From positions 558,997 to 622,996 of the forward strand of contig NZ_BLPF01000002.1 of NCBI RefSeq assembly GCF_011764425.1: DNA of 64,000 nt. Reading direction: 5' to 3'. The notes under the pieces were generated by a model. It made no database searches and was not told where the DNA came from. It saw nothing but the letters and a program-made list of their open reading frames with translations. Numbering within the stretch: position 1 is the first letter of the stretch; every line of letters begins with the position of its first letter. Below are positions 17,557 to 26,934 of this stretch, piece after piece. A program made the translations under genes and the position numbers. The stretch is from Phytohabitans houttuyneae (lineage in GTDB: Bacteria > Actinomycetota > Actinomycetes > Mycobacteriales > Micromonosporaceae).

Positions 17557-19122
17557 TCAGTGCAAGATCAGGTCCGAGGCGTGCCAGGCGATGGCCATGA
17601 CCGGACCGTTGAGGTTGCCCGAGACCATGATGGGCAGCACAGAGGCGTCGACGACCCGTAGGTTGGCCACACCGCGCACCCGAAGTTGCCCGTCGACCAC
17701 GTCGTCGTCGTTCGGTCCCATCGCGCAGGTGCCGATCGCGTGGTACCCGCAGTAGCCGCGTTCCAGGGCGGCGTCGATGATGTCGTCGTCGCCCTGCACG
17801 GCCTTGCCGGGCAGTGTCTCGGCCGTGATCCGCCCGGCGATGGGCTCCGTCGCGAACAGCTCGCGCATGCGGCGGAAGACCGCCGCGCCGACGCCCCGGT
17901 CGTGCGCGGTCGCCAGGTAGTTGGGCACGATCTCGGGCGGTGCCTCGGGGTCCGACGACGTGATGCGCACGCTGCCTTCGCTGTCCGGTCGCAGCACGTG
18001 GCCCAGGCAGTTGACGCCCGGCTCGCGTTCCAGGGGCAGCTGCTTTCCGGGCAGCTGCGGTCCCGCGGAGAAGGGCGCCATCAACAGTTGGGCGTCTGGA
18101 CGGTCGAGGTCGGGGCGGGTCTTGACGAACGCGAGCACGTCGTACACCGGTGCGGCGATCGGGCCCTCGCGGGTGACCAGGTACTTCAGGCCGGCCGTCG
18201 CCTGGCGCAACGGGGTGTTGAGCCGCCGGTTGTAGCCGAGGTCCTCCGCGAGCCGGAACTGGAGCTTGAAGACGCGGTGCTCGCGCATCCGGGCACCGAC
18301 GTTCGGGCGGTCCAGCACCACGTCGACACCGGCAGCCCGGAGCACGTCGGCGGGGCCGACGCCGGACACCTGCAGGAGCCTCGGTGTGGCGATGCTGCCA
18401 CACGCGAGGATGACCTCGCGCGAGACGGTGACGTCGGCGGTGCGACCACGCCGCCCGATGCGTACCCCCGTGGCTTTGCCCTTGTCGATCAGGACGCGCA
18501 GCGCGAGGGTGTCCGTCGCCACCGTCAGGTTGGGCCGGCGCCGCACCGGGTGCAGGAAGGCCGCCGCCGCGCTGACGCGGCGGCCGTTCCGGATCGTGGC
18601 CATCGTGTACCCGATGCGCTCGCCGTCGTGGGCGTTGAGGTCCCGCTCGTGGCTCCAGCCCAGGTTGACCCCTGCGGCGATCATCTCCTCGCACAGCCCG
18701 TCGGAGTCGGTGCCGGTGACCGCCGAGACGGACAGCCCGGTCTGCTCCATCTTCGTGAAGATTGGACCGATGGTGTCCCAGCCCCAGCCCGGGTTGCCCA
18801 AGCGTTCGAGCTCGTCGTAGTCGGCCCGCTGGCCGCGGTTGTACACCAGGCCGTTGATCGAGCTGGATCCGCCGAGCGTCCGGCCACGCGGCCAGACCTC
18901 CGGGCGGGCGGTCGGGTGGAACGGGCGGACGGGAAACTGCCACGCCGTCCGCTTGCTGTCCATGAGCTGCGCGAAGCCCTTGGGGACCTTGATCAGGGGA
19001 TGGGTGTCCCGCCCGCCTGCCTCGATCAGCAGCACCTGGACGCTGGGATCCTTGGACAGCCGGTTGGCAAGTACACAGCCCGCGGACCCCGCGCCGACGA
19101 CGATGTAGTCGAACCTCCGCAC
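17557..19122 (-). CDS. GMC-family FAD-dependent oxidoreductase (choline dehydrogenase-like)
   Basis: A 521-residue flavoprotein. The FAD-binding motif 'VVGAGSAGCVLANRL' is at about 8-22, the second GMC signature 'GRTLGGSSSINGLVYNRG' near residue 80, and 'REVILACGSIATPRLLQVSG' near 235. The active-site region has His in 'YHAIGTCAMG' and Asn in 'SGNLNGP', a His/Asn pair as in many alcohol or choline oxidoreductases. The start is GTG at 19122 with GGAGGG upstream. The alcohol oxidised is unknown. In a lignocellulose locus, an extracellular-style role supplying peroxide is imaginable, but I see no signal peptide, so it is probably cytoplasmic. Confidence 0.9.
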   Translation of the reverse strand: MRRFDYIVVGAGSAGCVLANRLSKDPSVQVLLIEAGGRDTHPLIKVPKGFAQLMDSKRTAWQFPVRPFHPTARPEVWPRGRTLGGSSSINGLVYNRGQRADYDELERLGNPGWGWDTIGPIFTKMEQTGLSVSAVTGTDSDGLCEEMIAAGVNLGWSHERDLNAHDGERIGYTMATIRNGRRVSAAAAFLHPVRRRPNLTVATDTLALRVLIDKGKATGVRIGRRGRTADVTVSREVILACGSIATPRLLQVSGVGPADVLRAAGVDVVLDRPNVGARMREHRVFKLQFRLAEDLGYNRRLNTPLRQATAGLKYLVTREGPIAAPVYDVLAFVKTRPDLDRPDAQLLMAPFSAGPQLPGKQLPLEREPGVNCLGHVLRPDSEGSVRITSSDPEAPPEIVPNYLATAHDRGVGAAVFRRMRELFATEPIAGRITAETLPGKAVQGDDDIIDAALERGYCGYHAIGTCAMGPNDDDVVDGQLRVRGVANLRVVDASVLPIMVSGNLNGPVMAIAWHASDLILH

Positions 19123-19312
19123 CCGGCAGCCCTCCGTGATCGATTACTCACGGAACGATAGCGGAGTGTTGGCGTTCGTCGATGTTTGGGGCGCCCGAAG
19201 ATTCACAGTGATCACAAGCCGGCTCTGAGCTGCGGATTCAATTCGCGTGCAAGGAAGAGGCAAACAGCCGGCCGCATAGTGACCAGGCCAGTGTGCGACT
19301 TGGGGGACAGCT

Positions 19313-19640
19313 ATGCGTTTCGTGGTGAAGCGGCGTCGTGGTGCCGCTGCCGGCACCGCCCTGACGGCGGCCCTGCTGTTGAGCGGGACACCCGCGTACG
19401 ACACGTTCACCGTGCAGACCGCCGACCAGGCCAGCTACCGGATCGCCGAAAGCGGCCTCTGCAAGGGAGACGCGGGAGCGCCGATGTTCGGCGGAGCCAC
19501 GCCGGTCCTGTATGGACTCGTCAGCACCTCCTACCAGGCCGGCTGCCTCACCGAGGCCGAGACGCGAAGTGGCGCCACCGCGGTGCGGGTACAGGACCTG
19601 GGCGCGTGGATAGACCAGAAGGTGGCCGTGCAGTGTCAGC
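19313..19640 (+). pseudogene. Internally deleted S1 (trypsin-like) protease remnant
   Basis: The ATG at 19313 has GGGGGAC upstream and opens a signal peptide (about 1-28). After only a few residues the sequence jumps to the end of a trypsin-fold domain: 'GLCKGDAGAPMF', equivalent to the serine loop (Asp-Ala where GDSGGP is usual), then 'GLVSTSYQAGC' and the final helix 'VQDLGAWIDQKV'. The catalytic His and Asp regions are missing and the serine loop lacks its Ser. Reading on beyond about 19640 runs into antisense of a different gene fragment, so the listed end is the approximate end of protease-like sequence. Confidence 0.6.
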
Positions 19641-19816
19641 CGGGCACGTTGCGGCGGCCGGTCTCTCCAGACGCGCTCCATCGACTGGTCGAGGCTCACC
19701 GATCGGCCCGGCTCCACCAGCAGCGCGGCCATGACCGTGCGTTGCCGGGCCGGGCCCAGCTCGACGGGCCCGCCGTCCGCGTACGCCTCCAGCGGTCCCA
19801 GAACCTGAAACCGCAT
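19632..19816 (-). pseudogene. N-terminal fragment of a SARP/AfsR-type regulator
   Basis: The ATG at 19816, with AGGGGAC upstream, begins 'MRFQVLGPLEAYADGGPVEL' and continues 'RQRTVMAALLVEPGRSVS', the start of the winged-helix domain of AfsR/SARP activators. Similarity stops after 'ARLTLHGHL' near 19632, exactly where the antisense protease fragment begins. The recognition helix partners, BTAD and any ATPase are gone. Translation would continue into meaningless antisense sequence. Confidence 0.65.
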
Positions 19817-20001
19817 CGACGCCGTCCCCTTCCCGCCCTGATCGTTCGCCGCTTACGAGGGTCGATAGAACCTCCCGGCGATCGTCTTGTGGGCGGGGTG
19901 CGCCGAGTTTGCATCAACCCGCAACGCGCTCGGCCGGCAGCCGGACGTCGTGACGATCATCTGACAGCGCTGGTCAGGGCGGTCCGCTAGTTTCTGCGGG
20001 C

Positions 20002-21821
20002 GTGACGCCTTTCGCGGATGAGCCGCCGGCCCCCGGGCCCGCCAGGAGCCGTGGCTTCGCCGAGCTGCTGGCCGGTGAGCGGCTCGCGCTCACGCGCCAT
20101 CCACTCGCACGCGTGGTCGACATCCTCCGCGCGGGCACTGAGGACGTCGACGCCCAGCTGCGGATGGCCACGTACGAGATGCTCGTCGGCCGCGACGACG
20201 ACGCGCGGCGCCGGATGTCCACCGTGGAGGCGGCGGGGGCGGTGCCCGTGGAGTGCGCGCGGTGCGGCTGCTGACGTCGGTCTGGCAGGGGCGCCTCGCC
20301 GGCCTGGACCTCTCGATCCCCGCACCTGGCGACGACGACACCCCGGCCGGGCTCCTGGAGCTGACCGCGGTGGCCTTCGGCCGGCTCTGCGTCGACGGCG
20401 CCGGCACCGGCCACACCTGGGCCGAGCAGTCGGCGCTGACGGAGCGCTTCGCCAAGGGTGCGGAGTCGATGCTGTCGGCGGCCGCGCGTCACCGTGACCG
20501 GTTCGCCGCCGCCCTCCCGTTCGCTGTTCACGCCGCCGGCATCGGATCGCTCAGCGAGCACAGCGCGTGGTCGTCCGACTATCTCGGGCGCCTCGGCGCG
20601 GGTGCGCGGCGGTACGGCCTGATGGCGTGGGTGCCTGTCGTCGAGTTCTTCGAGGCGTTCGCGCTGCAGCACCTCGGCGAGTTCGAGCGTGCGCGCGAGC
20701 TGGTCGTCGCGGCGCTGCCCGGGCTGCGGCGCGATCCGAACTCGCCGTGGCTGCCGTTCGCGCTCGCGACCGAGTGCTTCGTGTCGGAGATCAGCGCCCA
20801 GCCCGTCGACCTGCGCTCGATCGAGCGGGAGCTGCTCACCAGCACGTGGCGCGCACGCCGGCCGATCGCCGCGCACACCGGGATCCACCTCATGGCGGCG
20901 AGCCTGGCCGAGCTCGGCGACCCGATCGGCGCGCGGCGCGTGCTCACCGCGGCGGGCGACCTTCGAGACCTCCAGCTGGTCAACGAGGACCGGGTCCGCG
21001 CCTACGAGATCGCGTTCCAGGCGGCGCTCGCGGACGGCGACCGGGCGGGTGCGGCGAGGTTCGTCGACGACGTCGGCGCGCTCATGACGTCCAACGCGCA
21101 ACAGGCGGCTTTCGCCAGGATGCGGAGCCTGCTCGGCATGCCGGCGGATCCGATCGGCACCGCGCGGGCTTCCGGGACGGCGATCGAGCTCGTCCGCGCG
21201 CGGTGGTCCACGCTCGCCGGCGCTCTCGTGCGCGGCGACCGGGAGGACGCGCTCAGCGAGCTCGCGGCCCTCGACGCCGTCGCCGCGCAGTTGCGTACGA
21301 CCGCGATCAGGGCTCGTGCGGTGGCGATGCTGCGGTCCGCGACGGAACGCCTGTCCGTGCCGCTGACACCCCGTCAGCTCGAGGTCGCGGCGCTGGCCGC
21401 CGCCGGGATGACGAACCGCCAGATCGCCGCGCACCTGTTTCTCGGCGTACGGACGGTCGAAACCTACGTCGCCGCGGCGCTGCGTGCCCTGGGGCTGCGC
21501 CGCCGAAGCGAGCTGGGCGCCCTGCGCCTGCCCGACGTCGAACAGCACGCGGACGAGCCCACCCAGCTCGGCTCGGTCGCCGACCTCACCAACCGGCAGG
21601 GGCAGGTGGCCGCGCTCATCGCCGCGGGGTGCACCAACGCGCAGATCGCCCGGACCTTGCGACTGGGTGAGAAGACCGTCGAGAAGCACATCGCGACCAT
21701 CAAGGCCAACCTCGGAGCGACGAGCCGGGCGAGCATCACGGCCGCGTTCGTCCGCGCCGCGCCCTCGGACCGTCAGCTGCTGGCCGAGGTCGACCGCGGC
21801 GACCTCGAAGGCGATCTTTAG
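20002..21821 (+). CDS. LuxR-family regulator with two tandem C-terminal HTH domains (frameshifted)
   Basis: If one base is restored near 20260, the two overlapping frames (20002-20274 and 20253-21821) form one protein of about 606 residues. The junction then reads 'VPVECARVRLLTSVWQ'. The first 450 residues are helical repeats as in the C-terminal parts of large LuxR (LAL-like) regulators, but no P-loop is present. Two LuxR HTH domains end the chain: 'LTPRQLEVAALAAAGMTNRQ' and, after a short linker, 'LTNRQGQVAALIAAGCTNAQ'. A GTG start at 20002 has no good Shine-Dalgarno site. The alternative is two coupled genes overlapping by 22 bases. Confidence 0.72.
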
Positions 21822-21861
21822 CGAAAAACGCCGTTCGCCACGCTGTGGTATTCGTTCTCGC

Positions 21862-23949
21862 ATGGCGCTGGAGTCCCGGCTGGACCGCTGGTTCGCGCGG
21901 TCCGAGGCCTTGTTCGCGCGGATAGACGCCGTCTGGGACCGCGGACAGCGGTGGATCGACACGACCGCGGAGCGCACGGCGCGGGCGTGGGTTGGGCCGG
22001 TCCTGCTGGCGCTGGCCGCGACGGGCGCTGTCGTGGCGCTTCTGCGCCTGCTGCTGGCCGGGCTGCTCGGCGCCGGGCCGGGCGGCCGGTGGACCGGGGT
22101 GGCGTTGGCCGGGTCGCTGGCCCTGGTGCTGCTGGTCGTCGTGTTCCGCAACGTGCTGGTCTCGCTCGTCGCGCCGGAGCAGCGCCGCCACTTCCTGATC
22201 GCGTTGATGACCTCGGCGGCGGCGATGTTCGTCGGTGTGGAGGCGTTCGCCGCGCTCACCGTCGCGCTGGCCGGCCACGACGTGCCGATGTGGCCGGTGG
22301 AGCGGTTCTACCTGCGGCACCTGGTGCAGGCGGTGCCGCTGCTGGACATCCCGGCGCGTCTTGAGTGGAGTGAGCCGCCGGTGCTGCCCGGTATGGCCGG
22401 CCGCGTGCTGGCGCTGGCGTTCACGCTGCTGGTCATCCCGCCGCTGCTGCGCGTCGGTGTCGCCGTCTACCAGTACGTCGAGGGGCGCGCCCTGCAGCGC
22501 CGGTTCACGGCGGCGGTGGCCAGCCAGGTGCGCCGCTCGCACTCCGGTTACGCCGAACCCGCGGTGCCGGTCGCGATGGTGGCGGCCGCCGGCGCCGGCG
22601 CCGTGTGGAGCGTCCTCGGCCCGGGAGGTCACCGGCCGGCCGCGCTGTGGTCGCTGGCGGGGCTCGCGGCGCTGCTCACCGTCGCGGCGGTGCTGGTGGC
22701 CGCCGCGCTCGTCGCCGGCCTTGTCGTGTTCGGGCTCGACGACCAGCCACTGCCGTTCGCGCTGCTGCCGGCGATCGGCCTGGTGTGGTTCGACAGCCCG
22801 TTCCGGCGGGCGCTGCTGCCGGCCGCCGCACATTGGGGAGTCGCGGGGCGGATCGGCGCGACGCTCGTGGTGTTCATCGTGGTGCTGGTGGTCGTGGGGA
22901 TCTTTCTGTGGGCCGATCCTGAGCTTGCCGGCGCGGTCGTCGGCCTCGGGCTCGTGCTGGGTTTTCTCGGCGCCGACGCGCCGGCGGCGGTCTGGGTCCG
23001 TGAGCAGCTGACCTGGCGGCCGTGGGGTTTCGCGGTCGACCGGATGATCATTGCCGCTGCCGCGTGGTTCACCGTCGCCTACCTGCTCCGCGTGCTGTGG
23101 CAGTCGGCGCGCCGGGTCCCGAAGCTGGGCCAGTACGGCTACCGCGACACGGCCAGCGATCTGCGCGAGGACCTGCGCGGGTACACGCTGGTGGCGGTGC
23201 ACATCGTGATCGCCGCGGCGGCCGCGCTGACCCTGCTCCGCGCCGCCGGCGCGCTGACCGTCACCACGAGCCCGGGCGACCGCTGGTCCGGGGCCACGCA
23301 GGCGCTGTCGGCCGCCGCGTGGCACACCGTCGACTCGTTGCCGGGACCGGACGTGCCCGGCATCCTGGACTGGCGGCTGACCACCGACTTCCGCGGGCCG
23401 TGGGCGGGGCTCGTGGTGATCCTCGCCGTCGCGGCCGTGGTCGTCTTCGCCGGCTTCCCGCTGATCCGCACGGTCCTCGTGTGGGCGCGGCTTGCCGTCC
23501 AGCACCCGGGCGCGCAGCGACCGGCCGGCGACGGGCTCGTGGCCACGCCGGCCGCGGTGGAGGCCAACCTCCGCCGCGTGGTCGCGTTCGTGACCTCCGC
23601 CTCGCGCGACCACGGCCACGACCGCTGGGTGATCCGCACCCGCACGGTGTTGGGCAGCGACCGCATTGTCGCCGGACACCGCATGGCCGCCGCGGAGCAG
23701 CGACTCGTCCAGGCGACCGTCGACCTGCCGAAGCTGGCCGAGCTTTTCGGGGCCGGCTCACCCTCGTACGCGGCCGCCGACGCCGCGGTCGCCAAGGTCA
23801 GCGAGGCGTACGCCGCGTACGCCACCGCGTTCGCGGGCCGCAAGACCGAGGTGGACGAGAAGGCCACCGCGGCGCTCCAGGCACTCGACGAGTACACCCG
23901 GGTGGTCGAGCGCTGGCGGGCCGCGGTCGACGCCGCCGGCTCGCCCTGA
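21862..23949 (+). CDS. Large polytopic membrane protein of unknown function
   Basis: A 695-residue protein I cannot assign. After a charged 45-residue N-terminus come about ten to twelve hydrophobic segments (for example 'WVGPVLLALAATGAVVALL', 'LVLLVVVFRNVLVSLV', 'LVVFIVVLVVVGIFLWAD', 'LVVILAVAAVVVFAGFPLI'). The last 140 residues are soluble and helical with many Ala and charged residues, probably a cytoplasmic coiled region. The ATG at 21862 lacks a Shine-Dalgarno site. It lies 40 bases after the LuxR regulator and may be cotranscribed with it. Confidence 0.7.
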   Translation: MALESRLDRWFARSEALFARIDAVWDRGQRWIDTTAERTARAWVGPVLLALAATGAVVALLRLLLAGLLGAGPGGRWTGVALAGSLALVLLVVVFRNVLVSLVAPEQRRHFLIALMTSAAAMFVGVEAFAALTVALAGHDVPMWPVERFYLRHLVQAVPLLDIPARLEWSEPPVLPGMAGRVLALAFTLLVIPPLLRVGVAVYQYVEGRALQRRFTAAVASQVRRSHSGYAEPAVPVAMVAAAGAGAVWSVLGPGGHRPAALWSLAGLAALLTVAAVLVAAALVAGLVVFGLDDQPLPFALLPAIGLVWFDSPFRRALLPAAAHWGVAGRIGATLVVFIVVLVVVGIFLWADPELAGAVVGLGLVLGFLGADAPAAVWVREQLTWRPWGFAVDRMIIAAAAWFTVAYLLRVLWQSARRVPKLGQYGYRDTASDLREDLRGYTLVAVHIVIAAAAALTLLRAAGALTVTTSPGDRWSGATQALSAAAWHTVDSLPGPDVPGILDWRLTTDFRGPWAGLVVILAVAAVVVFAGFPLIRTVLVWARLAVQHPGAQRPAGDGLVATPAAVEANLRRVVAFVTSASRDHGHDRWVIRTRTVLGSDRIVAGHRMAAAEQRLVQATVDLPKLAELFGAGSPSYAAADAAVAKVSEAYAAYATAFAGRKTEVDEKATAALQALDEYTRVVERWRAAVDAAGSP

Positions 23950-23970
23950 GCGGTGACGGGTGCGACAACT

Positions 23971-23984
23971 TCGATTAATATCGA
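23971..23984. promoter_or_regulatory. Palindrome upstream of the GH6 cellulase
   Basis: TCGATTAATATCGA has perfect five-base arms around TAAT, in an otherwise GC-rich gap, 30 bases before the GH6 start. It could be an operator overlapping the promoter; the binding protein is unknown. Confidence 0.45.
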
Positions 23985-24014
23985 TGTCTGTCGACGTGTG
24001 AGGAGGGGCGGCAT

Positions 24015-25322
24015 ATGGCTCGCCTAGCGTTTCTGGCCGCGGGACTCGTTGTCGCGGCGGCTGTTGTGGCTCCCGCGACGCCCGCTGTCGCGGCCCGGAC
24101 GTCGGTGCACGTCGACAACCCCTACCTCGGCGTCTCGGGCTACGTAAACCCGCAGTGGTCCGACCTGGCGAGGACCGAGCTCGGCGGGGAGCGGGTCTCC
24201 GCGAGCCCGACCGCGGTGTGGCTGGACAGCATCGCCAGCATCGACGGCGCCGCCGGCGACCTGGGCCTGCGCGCCCACCTTGACGGGGCGCTCGCCCAGG
24301 GTGCGGGGTACATCCAGTTCGTCATCAACAACCTGCCCGGCCGCGACTGCAACCGGCTCATCGCCGAAGGCGAGCTCGGCCCAACCGAGCTGACCCGGTA
24401 CCAGGCCGACTACATCGACCCGATCGCCGCGATCCTGGCCGACCCGAGGTACGCGCGCCTGCGCATCGTCACCGTCATCGAGGTCCGCGCGCTGCCGAAC
24501 CTCGTCTTCAACACAAGCCCCCGGCCGACCGCGACGTTCGGCTGCGACACCATGCGCGCCAACGGCAACTATGTCGCCGGCATCCGGTACGCGCTGAACC
24601 GCCTGCACGCGATGCCGAACGTCTACACCTATCTGGACGTCGCCAACCACGCGTGGACCGGGCGGGACGACGTGGTCGGGCCGGTGACCCAGCTGCTGGC
24701 CGAAACGGTCCGCGGCACCGCCGCGGGACAGTCCAGAGTGGACGGGTTCATCACCAACACCGCCGACTACTCCCCACTCACCGAGCCGTACGTCAACCCC
24801 AACGACAACGTGCCCAGCGGGTGGGGCGACGGAAACCGGTTCAACGCGGAGCTGCCCTTCGCGCAGGCGCTGCGGTACAGGTTGATCGCGTTGGGCTTCT
24901 CGCCCCGGATCGGCATGCTGATCGACACGTCCCGCAACGGCTGGGGCGGGCCGGACCGGCCGACCGGGCCGAGCAACGACCCCGACCTGAACGTCCGCGT
25001 CGACGATTCCCGGGTCGATCGGCGGACGCACAAGGGCAACTGGTGCAACCAGGTCGGTGCGGGACTCGGCGAGCGGCCGCGGGCCGTCCCGGCGCCGGGC
25101 GTCGACGCGTACGTCTGGGTCAAGCCGCCCGGCGAGTCGGACGGCAGCGCGACGCCTTCCCCCATCCGCGGCTTCAACCGGATGTGCGACCCCACGTACC
25201 TCGGCGGCGTCGCCAACGGCTTCACCCCGACAAACGCGGCGCCCGGCGCCCCCGACACCGGCGAGTGGTTCCCCGCGTACTTCCGTGGGCTGCTGGCCAA
25301 CGCGTACCCGCCCCTCTACTGA
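24015..25322 (+). CDS. Secreted GH6 cellobiohydrolase/endoglucanase, catalytic domain only
   Basis: A 435-residue secreted cellulase of GH6. The ATG follows GAGGAGGGG. The signal peptide (about 1-27) ends 'TPAVAA'. GH6 landmarks: D71 in 'VWLDSIASI', catalytic acid D111 in 'NNLPGRDCNRL', 'TYLDVANHAWTG' near residue 210, 'IDTSRNGWGGP' near 305 and 'VWVKPPGESDG' near 370. It lacks the CBM2 or CBM3 usually attached, so the separate CBM2 proteins in the same locus could in principle help target it (inference). A possible operator lies just upstream. Confidence 0.92.
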   Translation: MARLAFLAAGLVVAAAVVAPATPAVAARTSVHVDNPYLGVSGYVNPQWSDLARTELGGERVSASPTAVWLDSIASIDGAAGDLGLRAHLDGALAQGAGYIQFVINNLPGRDCNRLIAEGELGPTELTRYQADYIDPIAAILADPRYARLRIVTVIEVRALPNLVFNTSPRPTATFGCDTMRANGNYVAGIRYALNRLHAMPNVYTYLDVANHAWTGRDDVVGPVTQLLAETVRGTAAGQSRVDGFITNTADYSPLTEPYVNPNDNVPSGWGDGNRFNAELPFAQALRYRLIALGFSPRIGMLIDTSRNGWGGPDRPTGPSNDPDLNVRVDDSRVDRRTHKGNWCNQVGAGLGERPRAVPAPGVDAYVWVKPPGESDGSATPSPIRGFNRMCDPTYLGGVANGFTPTNAAPGAPDTGEWFPAYFRGLLANAYPPLY

Positions 25323-25378
25323 GGCGGAGGATGCCGGTGCGCGGCAGCGCCGTCGAGGGTGCGGCCTGTTGCGGCCGG

Positions 25379-25942
25379 TCACTCCGCCAGCGTGTAGTGG
25401 TTGACCACGACCTGGCCGTCGACCGCACGCGAGTTGACCAGCCGCAGGCGCTTGCGGTCGGCCGGCTCCGCGAACAGGCGCCGGCCGCCGCCGAGCACGA
25501 CCGGGTGGACCGCGACGTGGTACTCGTCGATGAGGCCGTGCTCGGTCAGCGCCGCGGCCAGGCTGGCGCCGCCGGTGAGCAGCATGGTGCCGCCATCCTG
25601 TGCCTTGAGCTCCGCCACCTGGCCGGCCAGGTCGTCGCCGATGACGCGGCTCGTCCAGTCGTCGCCCTTGTAGGTGCGGGAGAAGACGATCTTCGGGGTC
25701 GCGCGCCAGAACGGGGCGAAGCTGGCCGTGTGCGGGTCGTCCGCGATGGACTCCGCGTTCGGCCAGAAGCCGACCATCATCTCCCACACCGGCCGGCCGA
25801 ACAGCAGCGTGTCGACCCCCTCGTCCAACCCTTCCGAGTACGCGGAAAGCTCCGGCCCCATCACCGGCCAGTCGAACTCCCCGTTCGGCCCGTCGATGAA
25901 GCCGTCAACCGACGTGTGCACCCAGTAGATGATCTTGCGCAT
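25379..25942 (-). CDS. Dihydrofolate reductase-fold (RibD C-terminal-like) protein
   Basis: A 187-residue protein of the widespread 'dihydrofolate reductase family' that is not the housekeeping enzyme. It starts 'MRKIIYWVHTSVDGFIDGP', has 'DTLLFGRPVWEMM' near residue 64 and the NADPH loop 'MLLTGGASLAAAL' near residue 120. AGGAGG is placed ideally before the ATG at 25942. Substrate unknown. A second member lies at 50155-50775. Confidence 0.87.
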   Translation of the reverse strand: MRKIIYWVHTSVDGFIDGPNGEFDWPVMGPELSAYSEGLDEGVDTLLFGRPVWEMMVGFWPNAESIADDPHTASFAPFWRATPKIVFSRTYKGDDWTSRVIGDDLAGQVAELKAQDGGTMLLTGGASLAAALTEHGLIDEYHVAVHPVVLGGGRRLFAEPADRKRLRLVNSRAVDGQVVVNHYTLAE

Positions 25943-26085
25943 GTCCGCCTCCTGGCGTCCGTTCCCTCTGTGCTGACACCACGAGGTCGGAGCCGGCGCG
26001 GGCTTCTCGACATCCCTTCCGCAGGTTTTTTCGTGGCACCCTCATGCGCGACGATGTACCGGGGGCGACGGAGGCGTGAGGTGCC

Positions 26086-26925
26086 ATGGCGACGAAGGCG
26101 TTGGTGCTCGGCGGCGGCGGGGTCACCGGTGTGGCGTGGGAGCTGGGCCTGCTGGCCGGCCTCGCCGAGGCCGGGATCGACCTGCTGACCGCCGACCTGT
26201 TCGTGGGCACCTCCGCCGGGTCGGTGGTCGCCGCGCAGATCACTTCCGGGGTACCGCTGGCGGAGCTGTACCAGAGGCAGCTGGCCGGACCGGGTGCCGA
26301 GGTCAGCGCCAGGATCGGCGCGCGCACGCTGGTCGCGATCGGGCTGGCGATGCTGCGCACCCGGGATGAGCGGGCCTTCCGGCGCCGCGTGGGCCGGATG
26401 GCGCTGGCCGCGCCCACGATGAGCGAGGCCGACCGGCGGGCGGTCCTGGCCAGCCGCCTGCCGACCGACACCTGGCCGCAGGCGAGGCTGCGGGTGACCG
26501 CCGTCGACGCGACGACCGGCGAGTTCGCTGTCTTCGACCGCGACGCCGGCGTCCCGCTGGTCGACGCCATCGGGGCGAGCTGCGCCGTGCCGGGCGTCTG
26601 GCCGCCGGTCACGATCGGCGGCAGCCGCTACATCGACGGCGGGGTGCGCTCGGCCACCAACGCCGACCTCGCGGCGGAGGCGGACCGGATCGTCGTCGTC
26701 GCACCGGTGAGCGCCGGAGGAGGTCCGATCGCCCGCCTCGCCGCCCAGGTGGCCGCCCTGCGCCGCACCGCCGCCGTGGCGGTCGTCCAACCGGACCGGG
26801 CCGCTCGCCGGGCGATCGGGCGAAACGTGCTGGACCCGGCCCGCCGCGCGCCGGCCGCCCGGGCCGGACGGGCCCAGGCGGCCTCGGTCGCCGCCTCGGT
26901 CGCCCAGGTGTGGGACGGCGGATAG
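26086..26925 (+). CDS. Patatin-like phospholipase
   Basis: A 279-residue lipid acyl hydrolase of the patatin family. The oxyanion motif 'GGGGVTG' is at about 9-15, the nucleophile elbow 'GTSAG' near residue 41-45 and the Asp of the Ser-Asp dyad in 'YIDGGV' near residue 184. No signal peptide or membrane segment is visible. The ATG at 26086 lies 143 bases from the divergent DHFR-fold gene. The Ala/Arg-rich C-terminus is low in complexity. Confidence 0.9.
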   Translation: MATKALVLGGGGVTGVAWELGLLAGLAEAGIDLLTADLFVGTSAGSVVAAQITSGVPLAELYQRQLAGPGAEVSARIGARTLVAIGLAMLRTRDERAFRRRVGRMALAAPTMSEADRRAVLASRLPTDTWPQARLRVTAVDATTGEFAVFDRDAGVPLVDAIGASCAVPGVWPPVTIGGSRYIDGGVRSATNADLAAEADRIVVVAPVSAGGGPIARLAAQVAALRRTAAVAVVQPDRAARRAIGRNVLDPARRAPAARAGRAQAASVAASVAQVWDGG

Positions 26926-26934
26926 CGCTCGCTG

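Noticed and set aside
21736-23679. Long minus-strand open frame opposite the membrane protein
   Set aside because: The product is a low-complexity Arg/Gln/His chain; the plus-strand frame has clear transmembrane helices.
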